Positions 56,870-64,000 of a stretch of 64,000 nt of DNA are shown piece by piece. The stretch covers positions 537,501-601,500 of the forward strand of contig JAIQDT010000230.1 in NCBI GenBank assembly GCA_021521415.1, read 5' to 3'. A program made the position numbers and the translations under genes. The number at the start of each line of letters is the position of its first letter. The stretch's first letter is position 1. The notes under the pieces are model-generated. The model searched no databases and was not told where the DNA came from. It worked only from the letters and a program-made list of their open reading frames with translations. Origin of the DNA: Bidens hawaiensis. Its lineage: Eukaryota; Streptophyta; Magnoliopsida; Asterales; Asteraceae.

Positions 56870-57000
56870 TGACGAGCCAAGCTGAGCCAGGTTGGGCTCT
56901 GGCTCGAAGTTAAACGAGCCGGCTTGGCTCATTTAAAATCAAGTGTGGGCTCCGCTTGTAAAAACCTTGAGTCAGCTCCTGGCTTGTAAAGCGGGTTCAT
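56870..57000. repeat. GAGCC/GGCTCG-type dispersed repeat
   Basis: GACGAGCCAAGCTGAGCCAG, TTAAACGAGCCGGCTTGGCTC and related phrases resemble 35370-35620 and 36640-36930. The family is not assigned. Confidence 0.5.
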
Positions 57001-57886
57001 ATATGTATTTGTAATGTTCTATTTTTTTTACACATTGATATATAAAAGAGAAATACTTTTTTTTAACATACACATAATACAATAATTAGAGAATATATAA
57101 TATTATTAGTAATGGTTTATTTTTTGATTCTTTTAAATCCACATGCATATTCAAAATATTTATATGTACTAATTTTGTTTTTCCTTTCTTAATATTTTTA
57201 CATATTATTATTTCAATCTTTTTTTTTCATTTGAGAAATCGTTGAAGGACATGCAGGAGTGACAAGAACTTAAGAACGCATCCCGTAGAATATTAACTTA
57301 AAACATTTGGTGCATCACATTAATCTTTGCATCCAATTTCTATGGCCGTGACCTCTACCTCTTGGTCTACTAGCATCTGGTGTTTATTACCACCAAATTA
57401 ATGCGGGCTCGTGTCCCACAAAATAGACTACATGATGTTCCTTCTTTATCATGCTTAATCTTAGAAAGTGAAGAACAATATCCACCTAATATATTTGGTT
57501 TTTGGTAGTCTATATGGTTCTTGTCTTTCTAGGATACACTTTAGATTATTCATTTATTCTATTAAGTTGTGTGATGAAAATTGGTGGTTGGGACATAAGT
57601 TATGTTCTCTAGATTATAGAAGGTAGGAGTAGGTAGAATATGTTTGACTCTTTTTAAGTATGGAACCAATATTAAAAATTAGCAAAAAAACAGATTTGTT
57701 TTGAGTTTTTTTGATTTCTTGCTAGATACTTGTTCATATTTGGAAGACATTTATATGATAATAGTAATATTCTTCAAAATCTTAATTACATCACCATTGA
57801 TTTGGAATAGATGGCTATTGATTCTTTTGTACCAAACCACTTTGTGTTCAAACTTCTAAAGATATTTAGTGGATTAGTATTTTTTT
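57001..57886. other. AT-rich intergenic DNA, nothing recognised
   Basis: No ORF of note, no clear tandem repeat and no splice-bounded homology was seen in this stretch. Confidence 0.4.
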
Positions 57887-58372
57887 TACTAAAATATTCT
57901 CAAAATAGACATCAAATGGGCTATCGAGCTAGGGCTACAAAGGTGCCTAAACGAGAATGAATAGGCTCTCCCGTGCCTTATACTTCTTTTTATGTTTCTT
58001 GGGAAAGACAATAAGTTTGCAATTATGGTTAGGCTAAGGTTGAGTCTCACCATTAATGCTTGGGCTAAGGTTAGAGCCTCAACATCCACACATGGTCCAT
58101 ACGTTGACGGTGAGCCTCCACCTTAGCCTAATCATATTATAGCAAATATTGTCATTCCCAAAAAACATAAAAAGAAGTATGGGACCACAATAGAGCCCAT
58201 TTATCGTTGTTTAGACAAACTTGTAGCCCGATCGCGACACATGGCATAATAACGTTCTGCCAATTCAATTTACATCATATCGTGCGTCAACCCGTTTGGT
58301 GCCTAATGGTGCCCAAAAAGCTTATGTGTCAAGATGTGATTGTCCATGCCTATTTTGAGAATAATTTGGCTA
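57887..58372. mobile_element. Foldback/MITE-like long inverted repeat
   Basis: Left segments pair with right segments in reverse order: ATTCTCAAAATAG (~57896) with CTATTTTGAGAAT (~58352); GGGCTACAA (~57932) with TTGTAGCCC (~58221); CATAAAAAGAAGTATG (~58164) with TATACTTCTTTTTATG (~57979); GGTTAGGCTAAGG (~58027) with CCTTAGCCTAATC (~58120). A ~55-bp loop lies near 58055-58105. The right arm has an extra ~110 bp. No clear TSD was found, so the superfamily is unknown. Confidence 0.7.
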
Positions 58373-58753
58373 AGATTACAACTTTAGTCACAAATTTTCT
58401 ATTAAATACACTTTTACTCCCAAATTTTCAGTCGACGGTAACACTTGCGTTAAAAAAGTTCTTTTAACGTTAGTAGCGAAAACCGACTGTGATTACGATT
58501 AAAAATCTCATATATACATGAAATTACTTGATAAACATTATATATAATAAAGAAAAGGCTTGCAATAATCAGTTTAAAGCCATGATGAATTATGAATCTA
58601 GACATCCCTTTAATAAGTCATGAAGTTGAAGTCAAATTTCACATAGAGCACCACCCATGGTGTGTTTTTTGAGCCACGAGTTCTTTTTTTTTTCTTTTTT
58701 TTTTACTAAATAGTACATACGACCAAGCAGTATAAATGAGTGTGTGCATATAC

Positions 58754-59597
58754 GCTCACGTGCATGGTGCATGTGTGGGTCTTAGAGATTATAATGATTA
58801 ATGAGTATGACCATGTGAGTGCTCCTGCTTAAAAGAATGAAATTATATATCTTAGGTTATGTTATATGATAATTAATCTGTCGTATTTAGTAAATTTCAT
58901 CGATAACAAAACTATCATATGTTATGTTAAATATATCTTCCATACACTTATTTGATGTTATTAACTATACGTAACGCTACAATTTATTTTTTTTCATACG
59001 CATGCCTAGTCAATAACTCAATATACATGTCACATAAGCTTTTTACTAGTTATTTCACAAATCACATTTTTACCTATAACACTACCATACACGTTATTCT
59101 TACATGCAATCCATATTTTAATATTTAATTATGTGATTTGCGAGACAGAAAAAAACAATTAAATAAACCAAATATGCTCACGTGCATGGTGCATGTGTGG
59201 GTCTTAGAGATTATAATGATTAATGAGTATGACCATGTGAGTGCTCCTGCTTAAAAGAATGAAATTATATATCTTAGGTTATGTTATATGATAATTAATC
59301 TGTCATACTTAGTAAATTTCATCGATAACAAAACTATCATATGTTATGTTAAATATATCTTCCATACACTTATTTGATGTTATTAACTATATGTAACGCT
59401 ACAATTTATTTTTTTTCATACGCATGCCTAGTCAATAACTCAATATACATGTCACATAAGCTTTTTACTAGTTATTTCACAAATCACATTGTTACCTATA
59501 ACACTACCATACACGTTATTCTTACATGCAATCCATATTTTAATATTTAATTATGTGATTTGCGAGACAGAAAAAAACAATTAAATAAACCAAACAC
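58754..59597. repeat. Two-copy tandem duplication, 422-bp unit
   Basis: 58754-59175 and 59176-59597 both begin GCTCACGTGCATGGTGCATG and are nearly identical. A few substitutions were seen (TCGTATTTA/TCATACTTA, ATACGTAACG/ATATGTAACG, ATTTTTACC/ATTGTTACC). No ORF is conserved. Confidence 0.95.
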
Positions 59598-60480
59598 AAC
59601 GCCCTTATCTGGGTGCTAACATCAAGTGCGTGACTGCGTGGGGAGGCCTGAACCCTGCATGTGGTGCATATGGTGGCCACACGAGCCACGGGCGGGCTAC
59701 ATGAGCCACTTGGAGAGAGCCTTACAATGGAAAACTAGAGATGTGTACGTTTTGCCAACCCCTTATATACATGCAAGCTATACGAATACTAATAAACGGG
59801 TTACATGGGCTCGTACAAAAGAAAAAAACAAGGGTTTTATATATACAAGCTCACACGATATCTGAAAAATGTTATACGTGCCCTTAACATATGTGAAACA
59901 TATATGTCATATGGATCATATTATGTTATAAAGAAGTTATACTTATACCAATACTAATACTACCCATATAATTTACACCACTTAAATACTTAATTAATTA
60001 CCATATAATTTACACTAGTTACATACTTATGTCTTAAAACAAGATCATGGGTATATGTAACCATTGTCTCCTATTGTTTATTAAGTTTCAACACGTCTTC
60101 CGTGTAGTCAAACTCAGCTCTAAACTCCATAAACTTTCCTTTTGACTTTTACCAATTTATACTATTTAATTATAAGTTATAATTTATTTTAATTGGCTTT
60201 AGATCGGAATTTTGGGATCTAAAAGAACAAAACAGGAATACTATAAAGTATATGAAAAAAAAGGATATTGAAGTTGGACGGTGTGTTACATAATAATTAA
60301 GAATGACAGCTTTTGAAACTAGTTAATTAATTAGTTATAAACACTTTGAATATTAATACATGTTACACCAAAAAGGAATGGTATATATTTAGTTTTTAAG
60401 ACTTTTAAGTGCATGGACTGAAAAACACATTTGTTTCATGGGATATATAAGGACCAAAATGACCATATTTACCAATAACA
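59598..60480. other. Intergenic DNA, nothing recognised
   Basis: One 79-codon ORF (59626-59865) has no recognisable motif or codon pattern and is probably chance. TACCATATAATTTACAC(C/T)A is repeated around 59960-60015. Confidence 0.4.
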
Positions 60481-60584
60481 TTTTCTGATTAACACTTTAA
60501 AACAAAACTATTCAAAATGGTCATTTTTCTAAACTATCGGATCTAACATTCGACGGTTCAAAAATGGTAGGGTATTAAATAGAT

Positions 60585-60835
60585 CCGTCGGATGCCAGTT
60601 CTATTGTTGGATCCAACAGTTTAGAAAGTGGTCATTTTTTTTGTGGTGGGGTGTATGTGTGATCACGTGTGTGTGTGGAGGGGGGGGTGTTGGTAAATGG
60701 GGTCATTTAAACCTCGGATGTCAGTTTTAATTTGTTGGATCCGACAGTTTAGAAAGTGGTCATTTTTTTTGTGGTGGTGTGTGTGTGGGGGGGGGGGGGG
60801 GGGGTTGGTAAATGGGGTCATTTAAACCTCGGAGT
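60585..60835. repeat. ~125-bp duplication with poly-G tract
   Basis: GTTGGATCC(A/G)ACAGTTTAGA plus AAGTGGTCATTTTTTTTGTGG occurs near 60608 and 60734, each followed by GT-rich and G-rich sequence and GGTAAATGGGGTCATTTAAAC. The second copy contains 18 consecutive G (60787-60804). Confidence 0.88.
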
Positions 60836-61164
60836 ATGAGGGGAGGTTCTCTAATGGTTAAGCTGAATCTAAAGAATAGAACAATGGTGAAAAACGCTTA
60901 ATTGACAAAACGAGTGTGACAATGAAGATCTTGATCATGACACCTTAAAGACGAATATATTCGAAGAATGCACTCAAGGTTCGTGTGCATTAAAAAAAAT
61001 AATCTAAACAACATCTATCTATTCTAATAAAAGAATACTACTTTCTGCCACTTGTCATCCTCTCAACCCTCCTCACCTTTTTAGCCATTTTCCAATATTT
61101 GGTTTATTTGTCGAAGGTCATTACCCGACCCAAATATTGTTCTTTCAAACGCAATGATAACCCT

Positions 61165-61200
<36 letters not shown>

Positions 61201-61873
61201 CACACGACAGAAGCGAAAAACTCCGATATCATCATCATCTCCATATTCATCCAACATTCGATTTATCTTGCTTAGATCCTTCCACATCTGAAGCCGATAC
61301 ATATTTTTTTTTCCGTGCGCCAAATCAATTGTGTAAATGTCTAATCATTCTTCTTTTCGTTTATAGTAATCAGAAGTGTCAAATTGATTTGCAATTTTAT
61401 GGAGGCATATTTGATCAATTTTAGCCCTAGGTTAGTTTGTGTCGGTATTAGGTTTTATACTATTGTACGAATTGAATCTGTTCGTTTATTAGTAGTCAGG
61501 GATATAATAGCTCTGTTTTCATGCTCTCTGGTTTGGAAGTGAAATTGATTGTAATAGCAGGAATTGTGTTTGATTTTTGTTAATTACGAGCTGTTACTTT
61601 ATAATTTTGAAATGTGTGTGTTTTGTGTAAATTTGTTGGACTTTTGGTTGTGTTTGGTTCTTAGTTCTTAAGGTAAGATTTCTATCGATTTCTTTAGATT
61701 CTCAGTTCTTCAATCTCTTGTAGTGTTTATTGTTTCATCTTGAAATGTGAGTGCAAACATTGAATTCTCTTGAACTAACGGCTAGACTGGAATTTGTCAT
61801 CTGATGCTAATCAATAAGATTTAGATTATACGTTTCTCATGATTATTGATTGATTTTATTATATTAACATATG
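60836..61873. other. 5'-UTR-like sequence with (CT)n tract, no CDS found
   Basis: A (CT)n microsatellite (about 61169-61198) followed by CA- and TC-rich sequence resembles a plant 5' UTR, and downstream T-rich sequence resembles an intron. No coding exon is identified. A gene reading to the right, beyond the window, could explain it. Confidence 0.35.
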
Positions 61874-62552
61874 CAGTGGCGGACCCAGGATTTTCATCCA
61901 ATGGGGTCCCTTTTTTTCGGTGTACATTTTTCACCATCCAACATTAGAATTTTTGAGGCAGTCGCCATTCCGGTTGGTTGAGAGAATATTGTTAAAAGAA
62001 TATAAAGACTCAAACTTTCTTTCTAACTTATCTAAGTTTTCGTTAAATTGTTTGTTGATTTCTATAATATTATCTTTGAAGAATTGTTTTTAAACCAAAT
62101 AAAACCTTAAGTTTAAATTAGAATTTAATAAAAAAAAACACAAAAAAGAATTGCTTTTAAACCAAATAAAACCCTTAATTTTAATTAGAATTTAGAAATC
62201 TCAATAAAAATGTAGAAAAACGAAAAAGAATATTTGCTTTTAAACCAAACAAAACACTATGTTGAAAAACAAAATAAAAATGTTGAAACCACCCTTAAAA
62301 ACACTATGTTTAAATAAAAATTAGAAATACAAAATAAAAATGTTAAACCCACCCTTAGTGAGGCTTGAACTTGTGACCTTTAAGTTGGAAGAGAAAAGGT
62401 ATGCCACTACACCAAAGAAAGCTTTGATACAATGGGTTCCACCTAAGTATTTTTATGGGGTCCTTTAAAAAAGTAACCTATTGTCTCTACTATATTTTTA
62501 AAAAAGATTGGTGTCCCGGGACCCCGATCTCACTAAGGTGGGTCCGCCCCTG
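61874..62552. mobile_element. Non-autonomous hAT element (MITE), 679 bp
   Basis: The termini CAGTGGCGGACCCA and, inverted, CAGGGGCGGACCCA match at 13 of 14 positions. The 8-bp target duplication AACATATG is at 61866-61873 and 62553-62560, the hallmark of hAT transposons. There is no transposase ORF inside, so it depends on a helper. The interior has repeated phrases (TTTTAAACCAAATAAAAC, CACCCTTA) and a tRNA-like segment at 62359-62416. Confidence 0.93.
62359..62416 (-). other. tRNA-like segment inside the hAT element
   Basis: On the minus strand GGTGTAGTGGCATACC resembles a pol III A box (TGGCNNAGTGG type) and AAGTTCAAGCCTC resembles a B box (GGTTCGANTCC), with spacing like a tRNA gene. It is too diverged to call a tRNA gene and no cloverleaf was confirmed. 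Confidence 0.4.
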
Positions 62553-62560
62553 AACATATG

Positions 62561-63450
62561 TCATCTTTGTAAGCCTTTCAAGGAAAAAAATCTACATCAT
62601 CGTTGTATTTCACTTTAACATTTTTCCCCATAGGAAATTCTTGAACAACCATGTGAGGAGGGGGTTCTCTGCTTCAGAGTTTTTTGTGTAAGTATTTCTT
62701 AACTTAGTTTTGGTTATATCTAATTTCCTTAAATATGTTGTAATTTTATCAGCTTTTACTAATTTGTAAGTGTTTACCCCCTTCCATTCGCCAGGTAAAG
62801 CATGAGAAGTCACTGTAGTTTGCACAAGTTGCCATAACTGGTTTTAAAAGTCAATGCATAACATAAAAGGTAAGTCAAAATGTGTTGTTTTATGAGCAGA
62901 TTTGCATACTTGCCTTTATCTTAACATTCTATCATAAAGCAGAAGAGAACATATATATCTCATTATGCTAATATGCTTATTTCAAAATATCCATATTTGA
63001 TGTGATTGTACTATTAAACTACAATAACATGTGGTGAGTCATATTTATAATAGCATTTTACTTGCGTTTCTCAAAAAAATGTCAATATGAATTCTGTATT
63101 TACAATTTTCTTAAATATTTACAATGTAGGCCTATAAAACAAACCGAACTTTGAGTAAACCATTTTTGTGTAAAAATGAGCGAACTTGAACAAAACTTTT
63201 TGTTCATTTAGCTAAATGGATGAATGCGTGTAATAAAGCATTATGCGTGTTTTTAAACTGTTGTTCCTCTATAGTTTCATGTCTTTTGTTAAACTATTGT
63301 TCTTATTTAATTTATATTTTTTTATGATTGTCATATATGATTTAATAAAGTATTACATTAAAATTACATACTTATGTAAACTGTCTTTCGATTAACTGTT
63401 TTTAAAATTTATCTAACATTTACATAATGCTGGTTTATTTTGGATTAGCT
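62561..63450. other. Intergenic DNA, nothing recognised
   Basis: AT-rich sequence without a convincing ORF or repeat. It may be intron or 5' flank of a gene to the right. Confidence 0.35.
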
Positions 63451-63455
63451 ATCTT

Positions 63456-63937
63456 TGTTGGTGCATTTTGTGACCGTCGCTATGCAATTCCGACCAGCTG
63501 AGGCGAAGTGGTGAAGTTATAACAACTTCACCATAGGCGAAGTTGTCTTGGAGAAGTTAAGCAACTTCGCCTAGAGGCCCAAGCCCAAGCCCGCGAAGTT
63601 ATTATCTATATATGTGTGTGTCATGTTTAGGGTTTCCAGTTAGTAGTTAAGTTGTTCGTTTGTTTAGTTGCATAGAGAAAAACAGATAGAGAGAGTCGTG
63701 TGGGCAGACCCGAAGTAGAGCTTACCTCGGGTCGGCCGTAATTTGTTTTCTCGTTCAGTATGTAATGCATTTGATTATTATATAAAGCGATTTGCAGATC
63801 TGTGTTATCCTATTCGTGTGTATGTTTGTGTTTATTCGTGTTCTTAGTCTCTAACACCATAAACGAGTCAAGGAGGATTCCGCACTCCTAGACCTCGTGC
63901 GAATCTCGTATCGATCACCATCGCACCGGGGCTTACA
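63456..63937 (+). mobile_element. Solo LTR of a Sirevirus related to element A (482 bp)
   Basis: It begins TGTTGGTGCATTTTGTGACC and ends GGGGCTTACA, with the TSD ATCTT at 63451-63455 and 63938-63942. No PBS follows, which with the TSD proves a solo LTR. The start (TGTTGGTGCAT) and a GGATTCCGCAC block near the 3' end are shared with the LTR of element A. So is the palindrome module: arms TAGGCGAAGTTG (63534-63545) and CAACTTCGCCTA (63562-63573). Confidence 0.93.
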
Positions 63938-63948
63938 ATCTTGATTCA

Positions 63949-64000
63949 ATGTCTTCTGAAGCGTCATCAAGTAGCTGTTTTTCTCAATGTTTTCAGACCC
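63949..64000 (+). CDS. Possible start of a coding exon, cut by the window end
   Basis: ATG at 63949 opens 17 codons (MSSEASSSSCFSQCFQT) to the window edge. It lies 12 bp after the solo LTR. The Ser-rich start and the UTR-like sequence at ~61 kb make a gene possible, but this may be chance. Confidence 0.25.
   Translation, partial: MSSEASSSSCFSQCFQT

Noticed and set aside
59626..59865. 79-codon plus-strand ORF
   Set aside because: No motif, no splice context, and it lies beside a noncoding tandem duplication.
61081..61323. 80-codon minus-strand ORF with an (ER)n run
   Set aside because: The run is a translated CT microsatellite; the rest has no recognisable domain.
63456..63937. 5' LTR of a full element continuing past the window
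   Set aside because: No primer-binding site follows and a 5-bp TSD flanks it exactly, so it is a solo LTR.

Overview
The window is plant nuclear DNA. It carries genes with GT-AG introns, Ty1/copia and other LTR retrotransposons, a non-autonomous hAT element, a 179-bp satellite array and AT-rich intergenic sequence. The host is a dicot-like plant; Asteraceae is a guess from the overall look of the repeats, not something the sequence proves.

1 to about 35.2 kb is a nest of repeats. The oldest visible layer is a ~179-bp satellite array (29900-35199). A minus-strand Sirevirus-like copia element (element B) inserted into it; its 5' LTR is 29368-29899 and its degraded body runs left to 13303. B was then hit three times: a 1797-bp solo LTR (25960-27756, TSD GGATT), a 3279-bp solo LTR (21502-24780, TSD ACTTC), and a plus-strand Sirevirus cluster (element A) at 13302. 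Element A is a nearly complete ~10.2-kb element (LTRs 3121-3566 and 12857-13302, gag, pol and a third ORF). It is preceded by two tandem 1808-bp units that each keep only an LTR, the leader and the third ORF.

35.2 to 48.3 kb holds a complete 25-exon minus-strand gene of the plant unc-13 homolog (MUN/DUF810, PATROL1-like) family, 1130 aa from my exon model. Its 5.7-kb intron 1 contains repeated fragments of the exon-1 3' end and a young copia insertion (42872-47181, 179-bp LTRs, TSD CGGAT). That insertion lacks the gag body and has one in-frame stop.

48.3 to 64 kb holds SINE-like remnants, a 5'-truncated RFC2 pseudogene (51076-52524, +), a complete 9-exon CYP87A-like P450 (52798-56427, -, 474 aa) with a 60-bp minisatellite in intron 1, a foldback element, a 422-bp tandem duplication, a hAT MITE (61874-62552, TSD AACATATG) and a 482-bp solo LTR (63456-63937, TSD ATCTT).

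The most unusual signals are in the Sireviruses. A GGCGAAGTT/AACTTCGCC palindrome recurs in the LTR, leader, gag and 3' noncoding DNA of A and in the solo LTR at 63.5 kb. A hairpin in the post-pol noncoding DNA is conserved between A and B, with paired base changes in its stem. A third ORF downstream of pol (coiled coil plus acidic tract in both A and B) is the only gene kept in the deletion derivatives.
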